DNA of 59,775 nt from a virus: IMG/VR virus record IMGVR_UViG_3300035670_000230, positions 1-59,775 of that record. One strand, 5' to 3'. Position numbers and translations under genes: made by a program. This document shows, one piece after another, positions 51,502-59,342 of this stretch. The first letter of the stretch is position 1. Each line of letters starts with the position of its first letter. The notes below the pieces were generated by a model, which was not told where the DNA came from, searched no databases, and saw only the letters and a list, made by a program, of their open reading frames with translations.

Positions 51502-51882
51502 TTAAGCGCCACTAGGGCCAGTAGGACCAGTAGGACCAGTGACTGAAGTATCAACGTCAATGTCAGCACCCCAGTTACCATCACCAAGCGAAACATACAC
51601 AGCCATAGCGTTAGCACGAAGCGTTACCGCCGCATTAGCAGAACCACCATTGATGGCCTTACCAACAGCAGGGAACACATCCAAAGCTACTGCCGTGGTA
51701 TTAACAACCGTAAGGCTGTCACCAGCAGGCCATCTAGGAAGAATCAGGCCATCTGCAGAAGTACCCGTTGCCGAAGTGACGATGTTGAGATCGTCAGCAA
51801 CCAGTTTTGCAGTAGCTTGAGAGTTCCCAGTAGCAGCCACAGCACCGTTGACTGTATTGAAAACACGATACAAACCGCTCAT
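51502..51882 (-). CDS. Decoration-type virion protein with collagen-like C-terminal tag (126 aa)
   Basis: ATG 51882 follows GGAGGTTCAAA. The core (LILPRWPAGDSLTVVNTTAV, VFPAVGKAINGGSANAAVTL) matches its downstream paralogue at 51121-51483. The C terminus is [12 protein letters not shown], three collagen-like Gly-Pro-X triplets related to those of the fibre at 47471-49162. It is the first gene after the major capsid protein. The tag may be exposed on the capsid surface or come from duplication of fibre sequence. Confidence 0.7.
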   Translation of the reverse strand: MSGLYRVFNTVNGAVAATGNSQATAKLVADDLNIVTSATGTSADGLILPRWPAGDSLTVVNTTAVALDVFPAVGKAINGGSANAAVTLRANAMAVYVSLGDGNWGADIDVDTSVTGPTGPTGPSGA

Positions 51883-51902
51883 TTTGAACCTCCGTTCGTT
51901 AA

Positions 51903-51924
51903 TTGGGGGGCGTTAGCCCCCCAA
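51903..51924 (-). other. Stable hairpin after the major capsid gene
   Basis: TTGGGGGGC (51903-51911) and GCCCCCCAA (51916-51924) form a 9-bp stem with loop GTTA. It begins 3 bases after the capsid stop codon. No long U-tract follows on the minus strand, so it may be a leaky terminator or an RNA end-stabiliser that raises capsid protein relative to downstream products. Confidence 0.6.
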
Positions 51925-51927
51925 AGT

Positions 51928-52929
51928 TTAGGTTGAAGAACCAACCTGAGTAACCACAAGAGCCTCAGGCTTCAGGGTCTTACGACCGTAGATAGCAAGG
52001 CCACGAACGATGTCACCGAAGTCCGTCTGGTTACGCAAAGGCTCAGTCTTGTTGACAGTCATAGCAAAGCCAACAGCGTCTTTGGTACCAGCGATCATGG
52101 TGCGACGAACCTTAGCATTACTAACAGCACCGCCAGTAGAAGGATCGGTTAGGCCAGATACAAGAGCTTTACCAGCAGCACCACGAGGCAGGAGGTTCGA
52201 CACATAGACCGTGAAGCGGTCGAGCATACCAATCTTACCAGTACGAATCGTGCTTGCTTGGTCGCCAGTGAAGTAGGCTTGAGCAATGTTGGATTGCATC
52301 AAGAGGTGGCGGTCGAAAGGAGTTATGATAAGCCAACGACCATCTTCGGGAACATTCTGCTCATCAAGAACAGACGACATACGAAGGATGGCTTGAAGGA
52401 CGTTAGCAGGTGTGCTCTGATCGACAGGAGTTGTATCCGTACCGAGGTTATAAGCAGCAGAGATAGCACCAGCAGTAGCGCCTTCGTTGGCAGCAGCAGG
52501 ACCCTCAGTCACGAAGGAATTGAAGAACACCTCATCTTCCATCTTGATTTTGAGCTGCTTGGCAGCGTCCTCAGTAAACATGTTCATCAGGTCCATGTCG
52601 GACTGATAACCAAGAACGTCGCTCACCTGAACGCCGAAGTACAAGCCCTTGTTGATCTGCATGTCGGTGAAGATCGGGGTGGGCACTTCGTAGCTAAGGT
52701 TGTTGCCAACTTCGTACTCAGAAATATTGATAGTAGGAGCGGTACGAATACGGACCGTATCGCCTTGGTTCTTCAGCTCACCTTCCCAAGTCGTATTGCA
52801 GACCTCGGAAAGCATGGTGTTCTGGTAGAACTTGGCATTGAGCTTGCCAGACCAGAGGGTAGGAATAAAGCTACCGGAGTAGCTAGGATTGGTATTAAAC
52901 GGTGCATTGACCGGGTAAACAGCAGCCAT
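51928..52929 (-). CDS. Major capsid protein (333 aa)
   Basis: ATG 52929 follows AAGGAGGCCATC. The product begins MAAVYPVNAPFNTNPSYSGS. The N-terminal arm, then FIPTLWSGKLNAKFYQNTML and VRIRTAPTINISEYEVGN, and an ending with GLAIYGRKTLKPEALVVTQV show an HK97-fold capsid protein of the podovirus type. The C-terminal region carries a mainchain beta pattern as in other P22/T7-like coats. It follows the scaffold gene and is the first strong product of the late unit's middle. Position and size agree with capsid. Confidence 0.9.
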   Translation of the reverse strand: MAAVYPVNAPFNTNPSYSGSFIPTLWSGKLNAKFYQNTMLSEVCNTTWEGELKNQGDTVRIRTAPTINISEYEVGNNLSYEVPTPIFTDMQINKGLYFGVQVSDVLGYQSDMDLMNMFTEDAAKQLKIKMEDEVFFNSFVTEGPAAANEGATAGAISAAYNLGTDTTPVDQSTPANVLQAILRMSSVLDEQNVPEDGRWLIITPFDRHLLMQSNIAQAYFTGDQASTIRTGKIGMLDRFTVYVSNLLPRGAAGKALVSGLTDPSTGGAVSNAKVRRTMIAGTKDAVGFAMTVNKTEPLRNQTDFGDIVRGLAIYGRKTLKPEALVVTQVGSST

Positions 52930-52940
52930 GATGGCCTCCT

Positions 52941-52973
52941 TATGAAAAATAAAAGATCAAGTTGGTTCGATCT
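52941..52973 (-). terminator. Probable partial terminator between scaffold and capsid genes
   Basis: On the minus strand, AGATCGA (52973-52967) pairs with TTGATCT (52960-52954, one G-T), loop ACCAAC, followed by TTTATTTTT. It lies in the 61-base gap between scaffold stop and capsid start. A partial terminator here would need readthrough for capsid expression or a capsid promoter downstream, neither of which is certain. Confidence 0.45.
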
Positions 52974-52990
52974 CGGCTGCTGTTATTGGA

Positions 52991-53959
52991 TTACGCTGTA
53001 ACACGACCTTCCATATAAGCAGCATCGATCTCGGCTTCAAGTTTTGTTGCCTCATCGAACTTCTGCGTCGCATTGAGCTTAGCTGCCTTCTCGAACATTT
53101 TTTCAATGTCCTTAGTCGTAAAAATACGACCCTTCTGGCTACTAGGCGGTGCTGACGAAGCAGACCGATTTGGCTGGATTTGACGTTCTAATTCGGCTTG
53201 CTTGGCGTTTGATTTGTCTGATGGAGCAAGTGTCTGCCTAAACATCTTCACATAATCTCGTACCGCTTCTGCATCACCTCTATTAAAAGCCTCTTGGGCG
53301 ACAAGTTTTCTAGGACCTCGAAGGATGGGGTCTACTTCTTCAAGCCACGCTACCCACTTTGGATCGACGTTAATCTCCTCAAAGTCCGGTACCAACTGGT
53401 ACAGGCGGGTATCGAAACTAACAGCTCCAACTTGGCTACCAGTCTGTGTCAACTTCTCACGAAGTTCTACATTTTCTGCACGTAGCGAATCAATATCCTT
53501 CTTGAACTCCATAGCAACTTCTCGGGCAACCTTTCTCTGTACTTCGATCAGGTCACTTCCAAAAGCCTCTACGTCTGCATCCGTTACCAGTTTCTGTATC
53601 TCAGGCTCTTCCTTCTTAGGTTCTGGTTTCCTCATGGCTTCTTGCAACTGGTTAAGCTGCGCCATTAGATCCCTTACCTGTGCATTCAACCTTGGTACTT
53701 CTGCTGAGTATTTACCCTCAAGCGTTCTGTACTTCTGCTGCCACGCATCTTCAGAAATTTCCTGTGGTACAGGCTGAGTTGGCTTTTCTTCCCTAACTGG
53801 CTCAGTAACAGGTTCTTGTTTTAATTCCACCTCGGGTGGTGGTTCTTTGAGCGGCGGTTCAGTATCCTCTGCGGGTTTACCCTCACTTTGGGCTGCTATC
53901 TGCTTTTCAAGTTCCTCAAGTTCCTTTTGCTGCTGAGCAATCTGTTTAGGCAAAGCCAT
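52991..53959 (-). CDS. Scaffolding protein (322 aa)
   Basis: ATG 53959 follows AAGGAGATGTACAC. The first 75 residues are disordered and Glu/Pro-rich (PPLKEPPPEVELKQEPVTEP), then a coiled coil (LNAQVRDLMAQLNQLQEAMR, residues about 90-115; AENVELREKLTQ near 165), and a C-terminal basic-acidic helical part (FTTKDIEKMFEKAAKLNATQ). High charge, coiled coils and position between portal and capsid are the hallmark of scaffold. No protease domain is seen, so scaffold is probably released intact. Confidence 0.82.
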   Translation of the reverse strand: MALPKQIAQQQKELEELEKQIAAQSEGKPAEDTEPPLKEPPPEVELKQEPVTEPVREEKPTQPVPQEISEDAWQQKYRTLEGKYSAEVPRLNAQVRDLMAQLNQLQEAMRKPEPKKEEPEIQKLVTDADVEAFGSDLIEVQRKVAREVAMEFKKDIDSLRAENVELREKLTQTGSQVGAVSFDTRLYQLVPDFEEINVDPKWVAWLEEVDPILRGPRKLVAQEAFNRGDAEAVRDYVKMFRQTLAPSDKSNAKQAELERQIQPNRSASSAPPSSQKGRIFTTKDIEKMFEKAAKLNATQKFDEATKLEAEIDAAYMEGRVTA

Positions 53960-54047
53960 GTGTACATCTCCTTAAAGCACCGACTCAATCCTACAGCGCC
54001 ATAGTATGCTGCAAAACTGCTTACGGTGTGCTTCTAAAGTACGACTC

Positions 54048-54284
54048 CTACCGGAGCCGCTCCAAAATTGAAGGCGCTTCTTTCACCGCCTCCAAAAAAT
54101 CCTGTAATGCTTCGGCTCTACCTTGCAAACGGTGGAGTTTCACCATATCGTCTGCAACCACTAGCGCCGCTTTTGTTTCATCGAGCTTAGCTCTAAAAAC
54201 TGTTAAGAGGTCTTCCGATCCCCGGCACTTTAAAAGCGCCGTTATGTGTTGCCGATCTGGACGACTACTTAAAAATAAATTCAT
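54048..54284 (-). CDS. Hypothetical small helical protein (78 aa)
   Basis: ATG 54284. The protein has a helical C-terminal two thirds (KLHRLQGRAEALQDFLEAVK) and one Cys at residue 20. Short helical proteins with 'lhrLQGRa-aL-dll' between portal and scaffold genes are common in podoviruses; function unknown. No clear ribosome site is visible. Confidence 0.6.
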   Translation of the reverse strand: MNLFLSSRPDRQHITALLKCRGSEDLLTVFRAKLDETKAALVVADDMVKLHRLQGRAEALQDFLEAVKEAPSILERLR

Positions 54285-54316
54285 ATTGACATGTTAATCA
54301 TACAACAAATCTATTG

Positions 54317-56395
54317 TCAAGTCCTAGGCGACATAAAATTCATATCACGACCGCCTGCGGGCGACCCATCAGGCAAAATGTTTATGCCTTCAATTTTTGA
54401 TGGTGTACCTTGACCACCGGGTTGTGGGGGCTGTTGTCCTGTCAGAGCCATGAGCTGCTGTTGTAATTGCGCAATAACTTGCTGTTGCTGCTGAATGGTG
54501 CTGATCTGCTGACGGTCGGGCACAATCCGATCTACATTACCCTTTAAGTTTTTAGCCGCATCACGTAAAAGCTCTGCTGCCCCATCCATACCCACAATCT
54601 GCTGCGCTAGCGGGCTATTAAGAACCAGACCCAAGAACTCGTTACGCCGTACAGCATCAGCTTCTTTAACTACCAAGTTTGACGCACCTTTAGCTACGAT
54701 CTCCACATCACCCACCATGTCGGGGTCAGGGCTGTAGCGCAGGTTGTCTTGATAGAGCCGCTCTAAGAGGGGGACCATTACGTGCTGGTCAATGTTACTT
54801 ATAACCTGTTTGATGCCTTTACTGGCATTATTAATAAGCATCGCTAAACCAGACGATGTACGACCTGCTCCACCTGTAGATTCTCCAGTCATATAACGAG
54901 GAATCATTGTGTCTTCATCAGCTCGGGTAGAAAATTTTTCAAATACCGCCATTAATTCACTAGCGTTGCTCGACGGCTGAAAAAAAGTTACAGGTGGTGC
55001 TGAGTCTGCATAATCAGGCGACTGAAACTGCCAAATCTTCCATGGATACATCTGCGTAATATCTTCCCCAGCAGGTAACCGAGATATATTTACCCCGACC
55101 TGAGGTCCTGAGGAGATGCCCATGTTATTAGCCAGTGAACGAGCCGCAGCATTAACCATCGCCTGAGAATCCCGGCAGAGGTCTGCCACACCATTACCAT
55201 CCAATGCACCGGGGACTTTCTCAAAAGACGTTAAATAATACGGTTTACGCCCAATCGGATCGTAGTTGACCACTGCCCGGATAACCGTGCTACCAATTAT
55301 CCACAACTCACACGGGTAGGTTTTAGTCGCCTCAAGCGTATCCTTAAAGCTACTGTCCCAGTCAATCAACATACTGCCGGGGAGGGTGTCCCAAAGTTGC
55401 AGTGCATCAATAAGGTCGTTTGTATCAAGTGCCTCAGTCGTATCTTTGCCTTCAGCTTCGGCTTGAGCAGTGTCTGTCCACAGCCACTCTTTCAGGCTAC
55501 CTCGCTCAAAGTCCTGCAGCACCGTATCGATCGACTCGGTGGAATAACCCTCTACACCTTTTAGGGATTCCAGATCCATCCGTGTCATTTTGTGACGCTC
55601 GATCACAAACCCATCCTGAATGTCTGAAGCCCACGCTGCCCAATAAAGATTGAACGGATCAACCCGCTCCCACTCGTTACGTATTTCTTCAACAGGCACA
55701 AGCTCATTGCCTTGCCACACCAATTTAGTCCGACGACGCTTAACCGGCCCCTTAACACACGCAAAAGGAAACGTCACGATGTCATCTAAAAACTCATTGA
55801 ACGCCTTGAGCCAACCACCTTCAACAAGCTGGTCTTCCATCCGAGTTTCCATCCGAGCTACCCGAGCATCTGCATCTTCTTTAATTTGACGCAGTGCAGC
55901 ATCTTTCATTTCCGCTGCTAAGGCTCGTAGTGTCTCTTCGTCAGGCTGTTGCCCTTGAGCGTAGACCTGCATAAGCTGCGCAGCCATCTGCGCTTTAAGA
56001 CTATCAATTTTCTGTGGGGGAAGCTCTGGGAGGGGAGTTGTGTGCAACCCCCAAGGTTTGTCAGCACCTGTGCCAAGTAACGCATCCCGCAGCCAGCTTG
56101 TAGCTGCCCGACATTTAACGGAGGTAAGCTGGATAAAAATCTCCGAACCACCATCTCGCTGAATTTCTGAAAGTTTCTCTGGGTCGTACTTGCCTTGGCG
56201 CTGGCGCAGGCACTCAAGCATTCGCTCTTCTAGTTCACGTTTAGCATCTTTGGCAGACTCCCAACGGATTTTGGTATGCGCCGCTAAACCACGAATCATG
56301 GGCTGGGCATTCTGCCTCTCGCTCTCACGACGAGACATGGCTTCCATATCAGAAGAACGAGCAACAGGTACTAGGGCAAGACCTTCCATAAACAT
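54317..56395 (-). CDS. Portal protein (692 aa)
   Basis: Length and a typical podovirus layout. A helical N-terminal part (MESMSRRESERQ-like, here DMEAMSRRESERQNAQPMIR) is followed by crown and clip segments with RNEWERVDPFNLYWAAWASD and RKPYYLTSFEKVPGALDGNG, a wing, and a Gln-rich stem-barrel end (QQQQQVIAQLQQQLMALTGQ). MIPRYMTGESTGGAGRTSSG marks the portal loop before the long helix. ATG 56395 or 56389 may be the start; the second has better spacing from GGGA. It forms the dodecameric DNA gate. Confidence 0.9.
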   Translation of the reverse strand: MFMEGLALVPVARSSDMEAMSRRESERQNAQPMIRGLAAHTKIRWESAKDAKRELEERMLECLRQRQGKYDPEKLSEIQRDGGSEIFIQLTSVKCRAATSWLRDALLGTGADKPWGLHTTPLPELPPQKIDSLKAQMAAQLMQVYAQGQQPDEETLRALAAEMKDAALRQIKEDADARVARMETRMEDQLVEGGWLKAFNEFLDDIVTFPFACVKGPVKRRRTKLVWQGNELVPVEEIRNEWERVDPFNLYWAAWASDIQDGFVIERHKMTRMDLESLKGVEGYSTESIDTVLQDFERGSLKEWLWTDTAQAEAEGKDTTEALDTNDLIDALQLWDTLPGSMLIDWDSSFKDTLEATKTYPCELWIIGSTVIRAVVNYDPIGRKPYYLTSFEKVPGALDGNGVADLCRDSQAMVNAAARSLANNMGISSGPQVGVNISRLPAGEDITQMYPWKIWQFQSPDYADSAPPVTFFQPSSNASELMAVFEKFSTRADEDTMIPRYMTGESTGGAGRTSSGLAMLINNASKGIKQVISNIDQHVMVPLLERLYQDNLRYSPDPDMVGDVEIVAKGASNLVVKEADAVRRNEFLGLVLNSPLAQQIVGMDGAAELLRDAAKNLKGNVDRIVPDRQQISTIQQQQQVIAQLQQQLMALTGQQPPQPGGQGTPSKIEGINILPDGSPAGGRDMNFMSPRT

Positions 56396-56442
56396 ATTCC
56401 CAGAATGATTTACCCCCTTATACGCTTACAGGGGGCTTTATG

Positions 56443-57849
56443 TCAAGCGTAGACGTAACTTACCTTTTTCACTTCCCGCCGTTCTGTACCACTTAATGTA
56501 CTACCAAATGTCTCACCACCGTCTGCATGTAAGCAAGCATACTCAAACGCATCAGCCACATCTGACCATGGGTGGGATTTCTCCGGTGTTTCTTCTCGCT
56601 GCCCCTTGGTATTTACTTTGTATCGATATTTACCAGCCAGAGCCTGAACCAGAGGAGACGCACCATCAGGGCATATCAACAACCCCGCTTTATTATCAAC
56701 TGTGCGGGTTAAGTACTTGTCAACCGCCGCAATTCGTGCGGTGATGGCGTTGGTTTTTGATGGTTTTACTTGAAACCCCTCGGCTTTGTAGATGTCTGCT
56801 ACTGTCCGTTCGTCTGTCTGCGCTCTCTGGAACGCCGCTGGGTCAATTATAACTATAGACCTATAACCAGCAAATTTGTTCGCTAAAAGTGGTTTTAACT
56901 TCTCTCGCACGAACCTTAGCGCCCCCATATCCTCAGAAATCAAAGCGTTATACACCACAATACGCCCATCCCAGAGCACCTGAGCAATTATCGCAGCAGG
57001 AGTTAACCCCGCATCTACCCCGATTATCAGAGGTGTAGAGGTCGAAAGTGGTTTTAAAGGTTCCTTTGATACGTGCTGGTCCCTATTAAACGACCGAAAT
57101 ACTGGTTGCCCAGAGAGCGATTTGCCAAATTGAGCGTGGATATATACATCCACCCAGTCCTCTGACTTACCTTTAGCAAGGTTGTCGTAATAATCGTCTG
57201 GCAAAAACTCCAACCAGTCTGCTTCTGGGCTAAGACCACTGGGCTGAAAAAATACATCCGCATTATCTGGTGGGTCCGTAAGAAAATCCTCCCAGAATGT
57301 ATCCATATCAGGCGGGTTAGTCATCCCCCATATATGCGCATTGCTTTTACCGTTGTCCGTAACGCACCCGACGTTATTATCCAACTTCGACGGGTACCGT
57401 CCCAAGCGACCCTGCAGGGCGTTGAATATATCTGGGTTAATTTCTCTGAACTCGTCAAGTATCCCGAAGGAAGCCTGTAAGGAGAGAAGTCGCCTAACGT
57501 CGTCGGAGTCATCGAGGCCCCGGAATAAGATCTCACACTCGACATCATCAAACCTCAACATGAACTTGTATTCAGATTTAAGGTAACTGCCAGCCTGACC
57601 ATCAGGGAACCACCGCAACACATCCGGTATCGACGTATCCCTTAACTGCTCTCGTGTATTACGTACCCATATTGCCCTTGACCGCCTTATCCCATCACGA
57701 GCTTTTGCCATATGAGCAGCGTGGTACGCAATCTTCATTATCCCCGCAGTGGTTTTGGTGGAGCCTACTGGACCCACGATGAGGCTTATAAACGCCTCAC
57801 TCTGCAGAAATTCTTTGGCGCTCTTCGGTGGGGTGTAGGTTAGGTTCAT
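56443..57849 (-). CDS. terL: Terminase large subunit (468 aa)
   Basis: ATPase motifs: Walker A GPVGSTKTT at residues 26-34, Walker B FGILDEFREI near 130, and a C-motif-like MTNPP near 175. The nuclease domain includes GVDAGLTPAA, IIDPA and SDVADAFEYAC with the acidic residues expected for the RNase H-like fold. Length is typical. It drives DNA packaging and cleavage. It overlaps terS by 53 bases in another frame, with no clear ribosome site of its own, so coupled translation is likely. Confidence 0.93.
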   Translation of the reverse strand: MNLTYTPPKSAKEFLQSEAFISLIVGPVGSTKTTAGIMKIAYHAAHMAKARDGIRRSRAIWVRNTREQLRDTSIPDVLRWFPDGQAGSYLKSEYKFMLRFDDVECEILFRGLDDSDDVRRLLSLQASFGILDEFREINPDIFNALQGRLGRYPSKLDNNVGCVTDNGKSNAHIWGMTNPPDMDTFWEDFLTDPPDNADVFFQPSGLSPEADWLEFLPDDYYDNLAKGKSEDWVDVYIHAQFGKSLSGQPVFRSFNRDQHVSKEPLKPLSTSTPLIIGVDAGLTPAAIIAQVLWDGRIVVYNALISEDMGALRFVREKLKPLLANKFAGYRSIVIIDPAAFQRAQTDERTVADIYKAEGFQVKPSKTNAITARIAAVDKYLTRTVDNKAGLLICPDGASPLVQALAGKYRYKVNTKGQREETPEKSHPWSDVADAFEYACLHADGGETFGSTLSGTERREVKKVSYVYA

Positions 57850-58291
57850 CGATAATTATGGGTGTTTGTAGTTCTTTTTGTGGTTCTGCCAGATTTATCA
57901 CTATGGAAAAACCCGGGCCAGCCTGCACTTGAGAGTTCTGCTTTGGCTCCATATCTGCCAGCTTGGCCCCCAATTTTACAAACTCCAACTTCTGTAACAG
58001 CGATGTCTCTGAGGACTTAGCAAATTTATACGCCTGCTCAAACACATCCTCCGTCAGTACACGGGCCTTGACCTTAAACGTAAAGCCAGATTTTTCATAT
58101 TCTGCTTTCTGGGTTGCCACAGTATTTTGAAACGGCACCCACGCTTTAAGGTCTTCCCATGCTTGACCAACAATGCCATAACGAAATGCAATGTCCTTAG
58201 GCTCTTCCAAGCCAGCAGCAATCTCAGCCACCATCTCCGAAGGAATGGATAGCCGTCCGGGCAGAATTTCATCAAGCGTTTCGTTGTTCAT
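57797..58291 (-). CDS. terS: Terminase small subunit (164 aa)
   Basis: The product begins MNNETLDEILPGRLSIPSEM, with a helical DNA-binding-like segment (EMVAEIAAGLEEPKDIAFRY) at residues about 20-40, a basic middle (KSGFTFKVKARVLTEDVFEQ) and a C-terminal acidic-Pro tail. Position directly upstream of terL and the HTH-like start with 'ia-G-eep-diA-rygi' fit small terminase. It recognises the packaging start. ATG 58291 overlaps the preceding ribbon-helix-helix gene by 20 bases. Confidence 0.82.
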   Translation of the reverse strand: MNNETLDEILPGRLSIPSEMVAEIAAGLEEPKDIAFRYGIVGQAWEDLKAWVPFQNTVATQKAEYEKSGFTFKVKARVLTEDVFEQAYKFAKSSETSLLQKLEFVKLGAKLADMEPKQNSQVQAGPGFSIVINLAEPQKELQTPIIIDEPNLHPTEERQRISAE

Positions 58292-58415
58292 GTTGTTTGA
58301 TATACGTCATTAGGATACGCCGAATCAGAGCTGAGTGGGTCATGTCTTTCTGTTGAGCAATGACTTTTAGAGTTTCAATAAGTTCCTCTGGGAGGAAGAA
58401 GTTGTAGCGTTTCAT
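58272..58415 (-). CDS. Ribbon-helix-helix DNA-binding protein (47 aa)
   Basis: Reads ATG 58415 to TGA at 58274-58272. The product begins MKRYNFFLPEELIETLKVIA, then QQKDMTHSALIRRILMTYIK. This is the Arc/MetJ/CopG pattern: a beta strand (YNFFLP), helix 1 (EELIETLKVIAQQ) and helix 2 with SALIRRILMTYI. It lies as the first gene after the late promoter and overlaps terS by 20 bases. It may regulate late transcription or help packaging. No clear ribosome site is seen (leaderless-like translation or weak site). Confidence 0.8.
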   Translation of the reverse strand: MKRYNFFLPEELIETLKVIAQQKDMTHSALIRRILMTYIKQHEQRNA

Positions 58416-58450
58416 GTGTGCAAGTGTACCAGATAGTTGATCGAGGTGTA

Positions 58451-58479
58451 AGTATAACGTGTGTATATAGTAAAAACAA
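58451..58479 (-). promoter_or_regulatory. Sigma-70-like late promoter (leftward)
   Basis: On the minus strand TTGTTT (58479-58474) and TATACT (58456-58451) are separated by exactly 17 bases (58473-58457), so transcription starts near 58444, about 30 bases before the ribbon-helix-helix gene. It is the most convincing promoter for the leftward structural unit. The spacer contains ATACACACGTT, shared with the promoter at 15224-15252. Confidence 0.65.
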
Positions 58480-58545
58480 GGGGCGTGTTGAACGGCTTAC
58501 GTAAACAAGGCGGGGGGCACCCACCCCCCTGGACCCGTACCCCAC

Positions 58546-58615
58546 CCCCCACCCCTGCGGCTGTCAATGTAGGGCAAGGGTATGCAGTACCCCCACCCCT
58601 GCGGCTGTGAATGTA
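58546..58615. repeat. Pair of 26-bp direct repeats in the control region
   Basis: Copies 58546-58571 and 58590-58615 read CCCCCACCCCTGCGGCTGT then C or G and AATGTA, with one mismatch and a 44-base pitch. The surrounding DNA is very C-rich on this strand, unlike the rest of the genome. They could be binding sites for a regulator or terminase, or act in packaging initiation since terS lies 250 bases away. Confidence 0.6.
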
Positions 58616-58699
58616 AAGCGGTGCTTTGCTCATCAGGTGATATTACCTACGGGTATGTCACGCCGTTAAATCCGGTGAAAAGACCTGAGCGCATGGTGT

Positions 58700-58712
58700 C
58701 GGGATTGTCCCG
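58700..58712. promoter_or_regulatory. Short perfect inverted repeat before boxA
   Basis: CGGGA (58700-58704), TTG, TCCCG (58708-58712) is a perfect 5-bp inverted repeat whose right arm overlaps the first bases of the boxA element. It could be a small RNA hairpin that exposes or hides boxA, or a protein operator. Function is speculative. Confidence 0.4.
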
Positions 58713-58722
58713 CTCTTTAACA
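58711..58722 (+). promoter_or_regulatory. boxA-like antitermination element
   Basis: CGCTCTTTAACA is an exact match to the boxA consensus used by NusB/NusE in proteobacterial rRNA leaders and phage nut sites. It lies 132 bases before the first rightward gene, and a hairpin follows 13 bases later, in the order boxA-boxB of lambda nut sites. Downstream terminators at 59343 and 72 (across the junction) and at 16616 would be its targets. No N-like protein is identified. Confidence 0.6.
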
Positions 58723-58735
58723 ATATAGAACGATT

Positions 58736-58751
58736 CCCCATTCCCTTGGGG
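58736..58751 (+). promoter_or_regulatory. Hairpin after boxA, boxB-like position
   Basis: CCCCA (58736-58740), loop TTCCCT, TGGGG (58747-58751): a 5-bp stem with a 6-base loop, as in lambda boxB (5-bp stem, 5-base loop). Together with boxA 13 bases upstream it has the geometry of a nut site. The loop is not a GNRA-like sequence, so the match is positional only. Confidence 0.45.
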
Positions 58752-58854
58752 TAAAGCCAGGGTTGCGTAAACTCTCGCCCATAGCCCCAGGGGGATACTT
58801 GAAGCACCTTAATTGGTAGGGTGTTTCATCTATCAACTAACTAGGGGAATTATC

Positions 58855-59337
58855 ATGCAAAACGAAATCGCTAACTTCGGTTCGGCTGAGATTGTTGAGT
58901 ACGCACCAGCTTGTACATTGGTTAACGGCAAAACAGTTTCCGAGCGTAGGCTTTCGGTTCTACCAAGCGCATCATTTGAGGCGGTTCTCTACGCTTCAAG
59001 TCGTGCCGGTAGAGTTGGCAAGGTTGCCCGCGCTGGTTTAGCCGGACAATCGACTGAGCTTATCGCTAGCAAGGCAAGGCGTGGGGATTATCGCCCATTG
59101 TCTGAAGCTCTAGCAGTCATGCTTGGCGAGTCAGTATCAATATCAAACCGCGCATCATTTGACGGTTTAGCGGATCGGTTTTCCGATCGACTGTATGACC
59201 TGCAATTAGCTAAAAATGGCGGGTATGTTGTAGACAAAAAGACCGGCTTAACTAAGCCTAATGCCAAGCGCAAAATGCTTGACGATGTTATCGGGTTTAT
59301 CCGTGAGGTGCAGGAAATCGCTTCTGCTACCAAGTAA
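58855..59337 (+). CDS. Lead early protein of unknown function (160 aa)
   Basis: ATG 58855 follows CTAGGGGAATTATC; an in-frame codon at 58813 lacks a site. The product begins MQNEIANFGSAEIVEYAPAC and has a basic central part (YASSRAGRVGKVARAGLAGQ, SKARRGDY) and a Lys-rich end (NAKRKMLDDVIGFIREVQEI). It is the first gene of the rightward unit, behind a boxA-like element and ahead of its own terminator, so it is probably made early and strongly. No family is recognised. Basic charge allows nucleic acid binding. Confidence 0.7.
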   Translation: MQNEIANFGSAEIVEYAPACTLVNGKTVSERRLSVLPSASFEAVLYASSRAGRVGKVARAGLAGQSTELIASKARRGDYRPLSEALAVMLGESVSISNRASFDGLADRFSDRLYDLQLAKNGGYVVDKKTGLTKPNAKRKMLDDVIGFIREVQEIASATK

Positions 59338-59342
59338 TCAGG

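Noticed and set aside
58412-58633. 73-aa minus-strand frame through the control region
   Set aside because: It spans the promoter and C-rich direct repeats and translates to Gly/Pro/Arg low-complexity sequence with no ribosome site.
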